From Portulaca oleracea (Eukaryota > Streptophyta > Magnoliopsida > Caryophyllales > Portulacaceae): 64,000 nt of DNA. How positions within the stretch are numbered: the first letter of the stretch is position 1; every line of letters begins with the position of its first letter. The stretch is taken from contig CM055876.1 of the NCBI GenBank assembly GCA_029582165.1, forward strand, positions 18,450,001-18,514,000, in the 5' to 3' direction. Below are positions 23,039-33,653 of this stretch, piece by piece. The position numbers and the translations under genes are program-made. The notes beneath the pieces were generated by a model, which saw nothing but the letters and a program-made list of their open reading frames with translations, did not search any database and was not told the DNA's origin.

Positions 23039-23950
23039 AATTGATAGAATAAGCATGAGCATAATGTGAGCATGGACATTATGGACCCTTAGATGTTTTT
23101 ATCAAGGGTTGTAATTATTTCACCCTTTTGCCTTTTTCTTTTTGCTACTTATACTTAAATGTTGCATAGGAATCAACTACTTGAGAATTAAATGTTGTCT
23201 GGAAACTAGCAAAATCAAACGACCATCTAACATAAAGAAAATGAACATCATATACATGTACGAATTTGTATGGTAGCAAAAATGAACATCCATCAAAATG
23301 AATATTCAACATAGACAACAATATATATAACAGCAAAATGAACATCAAGCATAATCAAAATGAACATTGTGCAACATTATAATGAATATCCGCAACAAGA
23401 AAATGGACATCGAGTGAAAGATACTGAAAACATTGAAATGAACATCCAACAACAAGAAAAATGAACATCAAACTCAACGTCTAACACAGTCAAAATGAAC
23501 ATCCAATAAAATAGACATTAACATTTGTCGTAAGTGACGTTCATTTATGAGTTAAGATGTAGTGACTAAGGATGTTCATTTTGTAGTTAAACAAATTGTT
23601 TTCCCATACTGGATGTTCATTTTTATTATGATGCATGCTCATTATGGTGTTGTTTGTTTAGTTTGATGTTCATTTTTCTTGTTGCTGGATGTTAATTTCA
23701 TTGCTCTCAGTACCTTTGATTCGATGTCCATTTTCTTGTTGTGGATGTTCATTATAATGTTGTTTGATGCTCATTTTGCTTATGCTGGATGTTCATTTTG
23801 TTGTTATATATATTGTTGGCCTATGTTGGATGTTCATTTTGATGATGTTCAATTTGATTAAGTTGGATGTTCATTTTTGCTGCCATACAGATTGGAGCCT
23901 GTAATTGATGTTCATTTTCATTATGTTGGATATTCATTTTTGTTATACTA

Positions 23951-24447
23951 GATGTTCATTTCAATTTACTCCTGCTGTTTGAATGAATTTAATGCATTTA
24001 GGAATTCGTAACGCAATTAATGCAGACTCTTGGATTTGGGGGCTGAATTAATATTTTAGTATTTATTTTTTTTTCCTCCCTTAAACCATGTGAATGGCCA
24101 AAAAAAGGAGAAATGGTTGATTAATCTCATCCATAGATTGACTAATCAATGGCTCAAATTCTTAATGCTCACATGCTTACCATTGTTCAATTGATAGGAT
24201 GAGCATTGAACAATGGTGAGCATGTGAACATTAAGAATTTGAGCCATTGATTAGTCAATCGATGGTTGAGATTAATCCACCATTTCTCCTTTTTTTTTTG
24301 CTCATTCACGTGATTTAGGGAGGAAAAAAAGATAAATACTAAAAAAATTAATTAAGCCCCAATTTCCAAGAGTCTGCATTAATTGCGTTACCAATTCCTA
24401 AATGCATTAAATTCATTCAAACAGAAGTATAAATTGAAATGAACATC
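23951..24447. repeat. Long palindrome inside the fold-back element
   Basis: Two arms of about 240 bp (left to about 24200, right from about 24205) are inverted copies, sharing gaatttaatgcatttag, the taacgcaattaatgcaga block and atggctcaaattcttaa in opposite orientation. The junction region (attgataggatgagcat) resembles the terminal repeat of the outer element, so the palindrome may be two related element ends joined head to head. Confidence 0.8.
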
Positions 24448-24590
24448 CAACATAATAAAACGAACACCCAACATAATGAAAATGAACTTCAAATACAAGC
24501 TCCAATCTGTATGACAACAAAAATGAACATCCAACATAATCAAAATGAACATGATCAAAATAAACATATATATATATATATATATATATA

Positions 24591-25828
24591 TGTAACGCCC
24601 CGGAAATTCAAATATGAAAAGTCAAAGTCAAACTAACGTTAATGGAAAGGCGAGAAAGGAAAGAACTACAACTGTCTGTCAACAGTAAACCAACTAACAA
24701 ACTCGTACTTTGAAATAAACCTCAAAACTAACTTCAAGTTTCTCAGAAAAGAAAAGCAACATATTTAATGACTTCTAAACATGTCGTTCTCACTTCTAAT
24801 TCCCGTCCCCAACATATAGATCTTCACCTGAAAACAAAACATTTCAAAAATGAGGGGGAAATCTCAATAATGTCTACCCCTAACGTTAAAAACAAGTTAA
24901 GTTCATTTCGATTCATTTGAGGGAGAGGGAACAAGTCAAAACCTTTCACAAACCTTTAAACCCTTAACTCTTTTCCTCAACCCGACCAATCCATATTTTA
25001 TTATGCGGGTGGGATATCAAATCCCTTAAAGTAACATTCGCCTACCAAAGGCATCAAAAATCATCTATCCTATATCAGGGATGAAACCCTGATCTCCTGA
25101 CACATAACCCATACAGGATTCCAAATCCTGGTCTCAGGGTTATCGCTCGTAAAACAATCGCCTACCAAAGGCATCAAAAATCATCTATCCTATATCAGGG
25201 ATGAAACCCTGATCTCTTGACACATAACCCATACAGGATACCAAATCCTGATCTCAGGGTTATCGCCCGCAAAACAATCGCCTACCAAAGGCATCAAACA
25301 ATCTCCTACCAAAGGTATCAAAAATCATCTATCCTGTATGGGTTACCGATAACTGCTTCAAGGATCGCTGATTGGCCCCACAAATCACCACAAGTCTTTC
25401 CAGCGTGCTTCGTCCTCGCTCACACGCTGCCCGGGAAAACTTCCCAGGAGGTCACCCATCCTTAGACTACTCCCAGCCAAGAACGCTTAACTGTGGAGTT
25501 CCCAACGGATGAGCTACCATAAAAGAAGGTGCACCTTGGTGATATAAGTAGTCATCTCAATCCTTTTAAGCCACACTTTAACCACATATCCGGGGTTTTA
25601 CAATCACCCCCACTTAAGCGCACAACGTCCTCGTTGTGCCACAATGCATTCCAGAATTTTTGCCCCGCTAGGTGACTGCCCATGGAACTCCCGTCCACTG
25701 GCGCAACTCACGGTCGCGGGTCGGCTCTGATACCATCTGTGACGCCCAATAAGAGTTTGAATCTTCCGCTAAATTTTGTCTGTTAACGTTAGTTGACTTT
25801 GACTTTTCTATAAATGAATTTCAGTATG

Positions 25829-25829
<1 letters not shown>
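24591..25829 (-). mobile_element. LTR-like non-autonomous element with PBS/PPT core
   Basis: 24591-25602 looks like a 3' LTR of about 1.0 kb (starts TGTAACGCCC, ends GGGTTTTACA). Next come a C-rich tract in plus orientation (25603-25618, the minus-strand purine tract), a short non-coding interior and a Met-type primer-binding site GCTCTGATACCA at 25724-25735. The start of a second LTR, TGTGACGCCC, is at 25738. That second LTR is cut short at about 25829 by a (TA)n tract. There is no coding capacity. The same end sequences and layout occur in the TRIM array at 28490-30695. Confidence 0.7.
25041..25340. repeat. 120-bp tandem repeat, about 2.5 copies
   Basis: The word cctaccaaag recurs at 25041, 25161 and 25281, with near-identical 120-bp units between. 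It lies within the LTR-like part of the element above. Confidence 0.88.

Positions 25830-25833
<4 letters not shown>

Positions 25834-25923
<90 letters not shown>
25834..25923. repeat. (TA)n microsatellite, about 90 bp
   Basis: The longest TA run in the window, at the right edge of the LTR-like insertion. Other runs lie at 21204-21273, 22992-23035, 24566-24590, 38644-38700, 43718-43755, 44491-44532 and 44739-44790. Confidence 0.95.
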
Positions 25924-25927
<4 letters not shown>

Positions 25928-27193
25928 AGCAAAATGAGCATCACGCAACATCATAATGAACATCCACAACAAAAAAATGGACATCGAATCAAAGATACCG
26001 AAAGCAATATCTCTATGTATGTTATCAATTAGTTATGAAATACCATTAACTCTATGTGTATTATCAATATCTACGTGTGATTCGTTGAGACATAAGTCTA
26101 CTTCCATTTCTTTTTAGGTTTCTAATAATAAAATAAAAATGAAACGTATTTAATAGATATATCTTTCTTTTTTTATTCAATAGCCTGGATTAATAAATTA
26201 AACTAGATAGTTAGATGAGTGAAAGAAAATAGCTTCGAAATTATTCGCAGTAAAAAATTTGGATCTCATTTCCTATGTACAAGGCCAAGGGTTAAACGAA
26301 AATAACCATAAACAGTAAGACTCTTTACCCCAAGATTGGTTAGAAGCAGGTTGAAAAGAACAACTCTATGGAGTTTTTACTATACTTTTGTATGTATGCC
26401 CATACATGAATTAATATATAGATTGAGAAAAAATGAGTGGATAATTAGGAACACCAAAGTACACAAAGGATTCGTAATAGAGATTATTGTAAACATCCAA
26501 CAACAAGAAAAATGAACATCAAACTGAACATCGAACACCTCAAAATGAACATCCAAAAACATCATAATGAAAATGCATCATTTTAAAAATGAACATCCAG
26601 TATAGGCAAACAATCTGTTTGATAGCAAAATGAACATTTACTTAACGACTACATTCTCGTCTACAATAAATGTCAATGTCTATTTTGTTGGATGTTCATT
26701 TTGACTGTGTTGGACGTTCAGTTTGATGTCTATTTTTCTTGTTGTTGGATGTTCATTTGAATGTTCTCAATATCTTTCATTCGATGTCCATTTTCTTGTT
26801 GTGGATGTTCATTATAATGTTGCATAATATTCATTTTGATTATGCTTGATGTTCATTTTGCTGTTATATATATTGTTGCCTATGTTGAATATTCATTTTG
26901 ATGGATGTTCATTTTAATTACTGTATATTGGATGTTCATTTTTGCTGTCATACAGATTCGTGCCTGTATATGATGTTCATTTTCTTTATGTTAGGTGTTC
27001 ATTTTGATTATGTTGATTCTCAGACAGCATTTAATTCTCAAGTAGCTGATTCTCATGTAAATTTAAGTATAAAGTAGCAAAAAGAAAAAGGCAAAAGGGT
27101 GAAATAATTACAACACTTGATTCAACATCTAAGGGTCCATAATGTCCATGCTCACATGCTCACATTGAGTCCATGTTTATTCTATCAATTCTC

Positions 27194-27888
27194 TTGTTTG
27201 ACATATTATTAAATTTTTTAAATAAATTAATAATTATTTTTTTTTAGTTTGTGAGTATTAGCTATTCACTACTAAACATTAATGATTTATAATTTTTCTA
27301 ACCTTTTCTATTTTAATTATTTTTGTAAAAGAGTCATATTTATTTAATAAAAATAAGTTTTCGACAACATTATTTTTATAATGTACGTGCATAGTTTCGA
27401 TTATCTTAATTATTCATTGTGATGTTTAAAATTAAGTTTTTTTTGAGATGCTATTGAGAAAGAATTTAAAAGAATTATAGAATTGCTTATATTTATTCAA
27501 ATTGACTAATAGAAAATTTTACTATCTTTTTATTGTGTGTATTTATGATAAAATTATAACACATCTTTCTTAATTTTATTTGCATATTCATAATAACATT
27601 TAATTCACAAAATAAATTATTTAATTAATATTTTCTAATATAATCTATATGTGTGTATTAAAAATGTATATATTTCAATGTTAATATAGTATATTAACAC
27701 ACGTATTTTATCACAAAAAAAAGTTTAACATATATTATTCTCGATAGTTTAATAGTTGACAATCTTCTTGACACATGCACGGAATATACAACTAGTACAA
27801 CTAGTTAATGTAAAAAACTTAAGGAGGCAAGTACCAACTTCCCCAAAGACAATACATCAAAAAAAAAAAAAAAAATACATCAAACTTT
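27194..27888. other. AT-rich 3' flank of the GH1 gene
   Basis: No gene. Contains a run of A (about 27859-27875) and long AT-rich sequence. It lies between the fold-back element and the GH1 polyadenylation signal. Confidence 0.5.
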
Positions 27889-27894
27889 TTTATT
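27889..27894 (-). terminator. Polyadenylation signal of the GH1 gene
   Basis: Minus strand AATAAA, 24 bases downstream of the stop codon at 27920-27918. It is the nearest canonical hexamer and lies in an A/T-rich context. Confidence 0.55.
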
Positions 27895-27917
27895 TATGTC
27901 CATGGATGGAACCAAGG

Positions 27918-28116
27918 TTAGAGAATGTAGGTACTTGGTTGTGTCTTTTCTGAAGACAATAAGTTCTTATACCAATATCCAGAATCTTTCATAGTTCTGG
28001 TCAAATTGTTGTCACGATCAATGTAATACAAACCGTATTTAGTCGAATAGCCTAAATCCCACTCGAAATTGTCGAAGAATGACCAGGCAAAGTATCCCTT
28101 CACATTAGCACCTCCC
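27918..28116 (-). CDS. GH1 exon 14 (last)
   Basis: Begins after TTGCAG and encodes G-A-N-V-K-G-Y-F-A-W and the substrate-binding D-N-F-E-W motif, then the C-terminal tail and stop. Codes 66 codons after completing a split Glu codon. Confidence 0.92.
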
Positions 28117-28489
28117 CTGCAATATATAATAGATAATGGCCAACCTAGTCAATTAATCAATTACAAGAATTACACAGTTATGATTTAAATCTTATCATAC
28201 CTCTTGCATTAATGTTTTTGCTCATCACATTAAGCAACTAATTTACAAAAATATACTCCATAATTCAAAGAATACATTCTTAGGCCTTATTCTTTTATGC
28301 GGTAAGTTGCGGTGCAGTACCACACTGGACCACACTCTTTAATTTCTACCATGTTCAAGGCAAAAAAAAAAAATTAATAACAATTCAGTTTGATATTTAA
28401 AAGAATAATTTGAATAAAAAGAAAGTATAATTGTTTAAAATTTTAAGGAAAATTGGGTATTGGTGGTCCCTACTTTCAACTTTTATATG

Positions 28490-28794
28490 TGTAACGCCCT
28501 AGAATTTCGATTTTAAAACCAACGGTCAAACCTAACGTTGACCAACAAAAAACAGCGGAAAAGTCAAAAGAAAATCGGGCGTCACTGCCGTACCACCGGA
28601 GAAGTACAAGGCAAGAATAGAGATTAACTAAACAACCCAAACTTGAATTAAACTTAGCAACAAACCGAATTCAAGACATAACAAAAACTACTGAAAGATT
28701 TCAAGTCCAACCAACACAACTAAACTCTTATATTCAAAACGATAAAATCTAATGACGTAACGGTAATTATAATCCGATTTTTCGGGGTTTTACA
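28490..28794 (-). repeat. TRIM LTR copy 1
   Basis: 305 bp; begins TGTAACGCCC and ends TTTTACA in plus orientation. Confidence 0.9.
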
Positions 28795-29440
28795 TCATTA
28801 CCCCCTTAAAAGAAGTTTCGTCCTCAAAACTTAAACTCAAAACCAACGATCTGCCGGATGGAACGAATGGTAGCCTTTACCAAAAACTCGGGGTTTTACA
28901 TCATTACCCTCTTCAAAAGAGTTTCGTCCTCGAAACTCTACATATCTTATGCTTTGGATAGGTGCAAATATTTTGATCTCTTCTCCTCGGCTTTCCAAAC
29001 GACTTCAGTTGTGTAATGGCTCTCCCGTCGTACCATACTACAAGGATGGTGTTTCTATGAAGCTGCTTCTCTCCATAATTAAGAATCTCTAGTAGTTGCT
29101 CCTCGTAGGTTAAGTCTTCTCTCAACCTCTAAATTCTCATCAGGGTCTTCTTCTTGCTCCAAGCCCTCCTAGGGGCTCTATTCCATACCCTCCTCGGGGT
29201 TTGAGGCCTTCCAAAGAAGCTTGGGTCGGGTACCCATGGCAAAAGCAGTGGTATCCCATTCGACGGATATCAAAAATCAACCAACATGCACTTATAACAT
29301 AAAAAGAAATCAAGACACAGACACACATCCCATTCCCCCATCCTACACTCATAACTCCGAACGTAGCATCCTAAGTTCTAACTAAAACCTAATCGACCTT
29401 AGGAGCTACCAGGTCGTAACCCAGAGCTCTGATACCATTC
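28795..29440 (-). pseudogene. TRIM interior 1 with remnant of gypsy pol 3' end
   Basis: The minus-strand frame 29125-28913 starts M-R-E-D-L-T-Y-E-E-Q and continues L-E-I-L-N-Y-G-E-K-Q-L. This is the signature found just after the integrase core of plant Ty3/gypsy elements, where D-L-T-Y-E-E-Q-P is typical. A frameshift follows, after which another frame carries a segment resembling the usual A-T-W-E region. The rest of the interior is non-coding. The TRIM is therefore probably an internal-deletion derivative of a gypsy element. Confidence 0.72.
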
Positions 29441-29745
29441 TGTAACGCCCTAGAGTTTCGATTTTAAAACCAACGGTCAAACCTAACGTTGACCAACAAA
29501 AAACAGCGGAAAAGTCAAAAGAAAATCGGGCGTCACTGCCGTACCTCCGGAGAAGTACAAGGCAAGAATAGAGATTAACTAAACAACCCAAACTTGAATT
29601 AAACTTAGCAACAAACCAAATTCAAGACATAACAAAAACTACTGAAAGATTTCAAGTCCAACCAACACAACTAAACTCTTATATTCAAAACGATAAAATC
29701 TAACGACGTAACGGTAATTATAATCCGATTTTTCGGGGTTTTACA
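29441..29745 (-). repeat. TRIM LTR copy 2
   Basis: 305 bp, nearly identical to copies 1 and 3. Confidence 0.9.
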
Positions 29746-30390
29746 TCATTACCCCCTTAAAAGAAGTTTCGTCCTCAAAACTTAAACTCAAAACCAACGA
29801 TCTGCCGGATGGAACGAATGGTAGCCTTTACCAAAAACTCGGGGTTTTACATCATTACCCTCTTTAAAAGAGTTTCCTCCTCGAAACTCTACATATCTTA
29901 TGCTTTGGATAGGTGCAAATATTTTGATCTCTTCTCCTCGGCTTTCCAAACGACTTCAGTTGTGTAATGGCTCTCCCGTCGTACCATACTACAAGGATGG
30001 TGTTTCTATGAAGCTGCTTCTCTCCATAATTAAGAATCTCTAGTAGTTGCTCCTCGTAGGTTAAGTCTTCTCTCAACCTCTAAATTCTCATCAGGGTCTT
30101 CTTCTCGCTCCAAGCCCCCCTAGGGGCTCTATTCCATACCCTCCTCGGGGTTTGAGGCCTTCCAAAGAAGCTTGGGTCGGGTACCCATGGCAAAAGCAGT
30201 GGTATCCCATTCGACGGATATCAAAAATCAACCAACATGCACTTATAACATAAAAGAAATCAAGACACAGACACACATCCCATTCCCCCATCCTACACTC
30301 ATAACTCCGAACGTAGCATCCTAAGTTCTAACTAAAACCTAATCGACCTTAGGAGCTACTAGGTCGTAACCCAGAGCTCTGATACCATTC
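29746..30390 (-). pseudogene. TRIM interior 2 with the same gypsy pol remnant
   Basis: Near-identical repeat of interior 1. The remnant frame is 30076-29864 and differs by one residue near its end. Confidence 0.72.
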
Positions 30391-30695
30391 TGTAACGCCC
30401 TAGAATTTCGATTTTAAAACCAACGGTCAAACCTAACGTTGACCAACAAAAAACAGCGGAAAAGTCAAAAGAAAATCGGGCGTCACTGCCGTACCTCCGG
30501 AGAAGTACAAGGCAAGAATAGAGATTAACTAAACAACCCAAACTTGAATTAAACTTAGCAACCAACCGAATTCAAGACATAACAAAAACTACTGAAAGAT
30601 TTCAAGTCCAACCAACACAATTAAACTCTTATATTCAAAACGATAAAATCTAACGACGTAAAGGTAATTATAATCTGATTTTTCGTGGTTTTACA
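30391..30695 (-). repeat. TRIM LTR copy 3
   Basis: 305 bp, slightly more diverged at its right end (tttcgtgg instead of tttcgggg). Confidence 0.9.
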
Positions 30696-31529
30696 GTATG
30701 TTAGTAGTCTCTTTTTTTTTTTTGGTATTCTGGTGGTCCTAAGAAATGAAAAGTTATACTCTGGTGGGAAGCCACCGAATTAAGGGGCTAATTTACAACA
30801 TTAGTCCCAATTATTTCCGATTTTACCCTAATTTTTATGATTTTTTCTCTTTTATTCCTTAAAAAATAATATTATATGCTAGGATTCTCGAAACAACAAT
30901 TTTAAATTTTTTTAAGTAACCACCCTTCATAATCTTTCTAGGAGCAGGAATTAAAAGAACTAGAAAAATGGAGTAGGAATGAAAAAAATAAGAAAAATAG
31001 GGAGAAAGATTTGGTACCACTAGAAAGCAATTTAGATTTGGTTAGGAGCACCAGAATATCAAAAAATAAATATAAGGATTATTGACATATAAAAGTGAAA
31101 GTAGGAACTACTAGAATCCAATAATCCAAATTGTAAAGAATGTTACTTCATACATCAAATTGAAATGGTACTTTTTAAAAACTTATGCTACACTTAACTG
31201 AAATAGCATTGATAGAGAAAGTAAAAAAAATAGCTTACACATATTAAGATACTGACCTTATTCTTTTGTCAGGTTAAACCTAACTATCATAACTTATCCT
31301 AACCTAACATAATTCTTCAAAAAATATCCATTCTAAAAACATAATTCCCCAAAAAATATCCTAACTTATTCTAACTTAACTATCCAAACTTAAAAATAAC
31401 TCATTCAAAAAACAGGGTCTCCATAATGAAACAATAAAATAAATGGAACTATTAAACTGTATGGATTTATAATACCGATAAAAAAAATGTTAGAAAAATA
31501 AATGACAAAAAAGTAATGCAATAGTACTA

Positions 31530-31787
31530 CTCCTTCCGTTCCATATTAATTGTCGTCTTTGAAAATCGAGCGGTCAAATTTCAAAAATTTTGACCATAAT
31601 TTTCGCAATATATACAATGAGTTGCTATATAAAATTACTACCATTAGATTGACAATAAAAAAAACACTATCATAAAAGTATAATATTACAATTTTATTAA
31701 CATATTATGTAAGAAATTATCAATAAAAGAGTGACATTGGATACCGTAAAAATCAAAATTATGCCACTTAATATGGAATGGAGGGAG
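31530..31787. mobile_element. Stowaway MITE
   Basis: The terminal inverted repeats are CTCCTTCCGTTCC and its complement GGAATGGAGGGAG, flanked by TA at 31528-31529 and 31788-31789. The interior matches, in reverse orientation, the Stowaway at 57250-57509. Confidence 0.9.
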
Positions 31788-32047
31788 TAGTTAGCTATCT
31801 TGGTCCTTAGAATTGAGGGGAAATTGATTCTAAGTTCTAACTATAAGTGATTGTCCCTACAAAGTCCACGTCACTGAATCAAGCCCATGGTGGCAATAAT
31901 AACCCGTTGCTATTAGTAGGATAGTAGGATTTTATTATTTTAATTCTGCTGTGATTATTTTGATGTTTAATTGTCTTGTTTTTTTTTTTGTTAGCTGTGT
32001 ATACACTGTTGTTTTTCTGTGATTTTAGTCTTTTAAAACTCTTAGTA

Positions 32048-32310
32048 CTTCCTTCTTCCCCGTCACTTTAACTAATTCCTTTTTTTTATCTGTCACTTTA
32101 TATTTTCAATAATATATTAATTACTAATTTATCAAATTAACATTATTAATTACATCTTTTTCTTCAACTTTTCTTTTTTATTCACCTTTTTCTTTTTTTA
32201 TTCATCATTTTATTTTCTGCATTTCTAATGTGCTAAATTAATACATATAGGAAGTTTGCTTAGTCTTCTAAATTGTGTCCAAAGTGACACGTAAATTAGG
32301 ATGGAGGGAG
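32048..32310. mobile_element. Stowaway MITE
   Basis: Ends CTTCCTTCTTCCCC and GGATGGAGGGAG with TA duplications at 32046-32047 and 32311-32312. A different subfamily from 31530-31787. Confidence 0.82.
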
Positions 32311-33090
32311 TAATCGGAAAAAAAAAATAAAAAACAAGGTGTGCATCACCAATACCGAAAATGACGCATCTAATATTGAGGTCCCAATGGTGATGAGTCA
32401 AGTTTAGTGGAAGTTAATATTGGAGAACCTGAGGGCTTTGAAAACATTAACAGTAAGATATTTACTGTAAAATTTGGTTTATTAGAGTGTCAAATAGGTT
32501 ATTTTTGTGTTTGATAAACAACTTATTTAGTTGGATGTTTTGTCCCAATAAGTCAATTTCCAATAGGCTGGATATAGTAGCCTATTGAGAATGACTTATT
32601 ATGAAAAGTATATTTCAGTTCAAAAATTATCTAGAATTACACAATCGTCATCTTAAAAATATTATTTATAAATGGTATAAATGAAATTTTAACAAATACC
32701 TTATTCAGAAACAACTAATTTTATTAAACTTTTTTTTTTCCAAATAGTCAATCTAAATAGTCAATTATAAATAACCAATGCAAATAGCTAAAAGCCGACA
32801 ACCAATAACTATTTACCAAACACGCCTTTGTGATGTAGAAGTCAAAAGCTTTTGGAGTCTAGCTTGGATGGTTTTGGCATGTGAATATAGTGACTACATG
32901 AGGCTAAAGGTGGAGATGAAAGCTATAGAGTCATAAGCTTCAAAAGTCCATTTCTTCTAACTTGGACAATCCAATAATATTTTGTATTACAGCCTATTTT
33001 GGGCTTTGAATAATAAGAAATTATTGAACCAATTCATTTCTCTACTGACTGATTGAAATTCATTAAACTAAAATCAAGAAGAAAACATAC

Positions 33091-33205
33091 TCAATAGCCT
33101 CAAGAAGGTGAGCTAAATGGCCTTGTAAATATTCAATTCTTGGTGTATCTCTGAGGTACTCATCAATTGAATGATTTGAATTTGGTTCATCCTGAATGGC
33201 ATAAC
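33091..33205 (-). CDS. GH1 exon 13
   Basis: Encodes the region after the nucleophile motif (Y-A-I-Q-D-E to H-L-L-E-A-I-E). Acceptor CTACAG, donor GTATGT; phases fit exons 12 and 14. Confidence 0.9.
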
Positions 33206-33309
33206 CTGTAGTGTATGATACCAAAATATAGGAAAACAAAAAAAGTTAAATAATGAGACATAAATTAATTTGAACTGTAAATTTACTTTATATAAGGTAA
33301 AGCACTTGC

Positions 33310-33412
33310 CATTTTAAGCTATGAAAATGACTGGATTTCCATAGCTTTCTTTCAAACGCATGACCATATTTTCCAATCCCTTTGGATAATCATAAAACCA
33401 AAACAGTGATGT
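33310..33412 (-). CDS. GH1 exon 12 with TAA at the nucleophile codon
   Basis: Encodes F-W-F-Y-D-Y-P-K-G and N-P-V-I-F-I-A, then TAA (33316-33314), then N-G. In the family this is I/V-T-E-N-G, with E the catalytic nucleophile. Acceptor TTACAG; donor GCAAGT (GC type), four bases after the stop codon. Confidence 0.9.
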
Positions 33413-33618
33413 CTGTAAAAAAAAAAAATGAATGCATTAATATTCTTAATAATTAAAGAAATTGTAAATCTTTAGAAACCATGATTTATATAGTTCTTAA
33501 ATAATATGGATATTGAAAATCATCGGTGACATTTACATCAATCGACATTTGATTTCATAGTATAAAGGAATAGAGAGATCCCCTCAAAACAAAAAGAAAA
33601 AGGAACAGAGAGAGATAC

Positions 33619-33653
33619 CGGCTTTCCAATCGGTTGATTATTTTTGTACCAAA
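33619..33653 (-). CDS. GH1 exon 11 (35 bp)
   Basis: A micro-exon coding W-Y-K-N-N-Q-P-I-G-K-P, matching the family's N-G-x-P-I-G segment. Acceptor GGCAG, donor GTATCT. It restores phase between exons 10 and 12. Confidence 0.85.

Larger units (their letters stand above)
23036..27193. mobile_element. Large fold-back element with inverted GATGTTCAT arrays
   Basis: The ends are inverted repeats of about 150 bp: 23036-23190 starts GGGAATTGATAGAATAA, and the complement of 27050-27193 starts GAGAATTGATAGAATAA. Inside are arrays of a degenerate 15-25 bp unit with core GATGTTCATTTT that switch orientation: about 23200-23530 and 24435-24565 and 26485-26650 as AAAATGAACATC, about 23540-23960 and 26680-27015 as GATGTTCATTTT. 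A palindrome of about 0.5 kb is centred near 24200. An LTR-like element (24591-25829) lies inside. No transposase ORF is visible, and I found no clear target duplication. Confidence 0.75.
28490..30695 (-). mobile_element. Tandem TRIM: LTR-interior-LTR-interior-LTR
   Basis: Three 305-bp LTRs (28490-28794, 29441-29745, 30391-30695) are separated by two interiors of 646 and 645 bp. Each LTR runs TGTAACGCCC to TTTTACA. Met-type primer-binding sites are at 29426-29437 and 30376-30387; minus-strand purine tracts follow the first two LTRs (near 28798-28808 and 29749-29759). The flanking 5-mers ATATG (28485-28489) and GTATG (30696-30700) match at 4 of 5 bases. The units are nearly identical, so the array is young, plausibly formed by unequal recombination between LTRs. 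Confidence 0.9.
28447..31127. mobile_element. Mutator-type MITE interrupted by a TRIM array
   Basis: Left arm from 28447 (GGAAAATTGG) and right arm ending at 31127 are inverted repeats with the shared words tggtggtc, actttcaactttta and gtattctggtggtcc. The flanking 9-mers are AAATTTTAA (28438-28446) and AAATTGTAA (31128-31136), 8 of 9 matching. Removing 28490-30700 rejoins the left arm. No coding capacity. Confidence 0.82.
28117..33090 (-). other. GH1 intron 13 (5.0 kb) packed with small elements
   Basis: Holds a fragment of a hAT-like MITE end near 28280-28330, the MITE/TRIM nest 28447-31127, a possible small hAT-type MITE 31257-31423 (ends ccttattcttttgt and aaaaaacagggtc) and Stowaways at 31530-31787 and 32048-32310. 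No other gene is seen. Confidence 0.7.
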
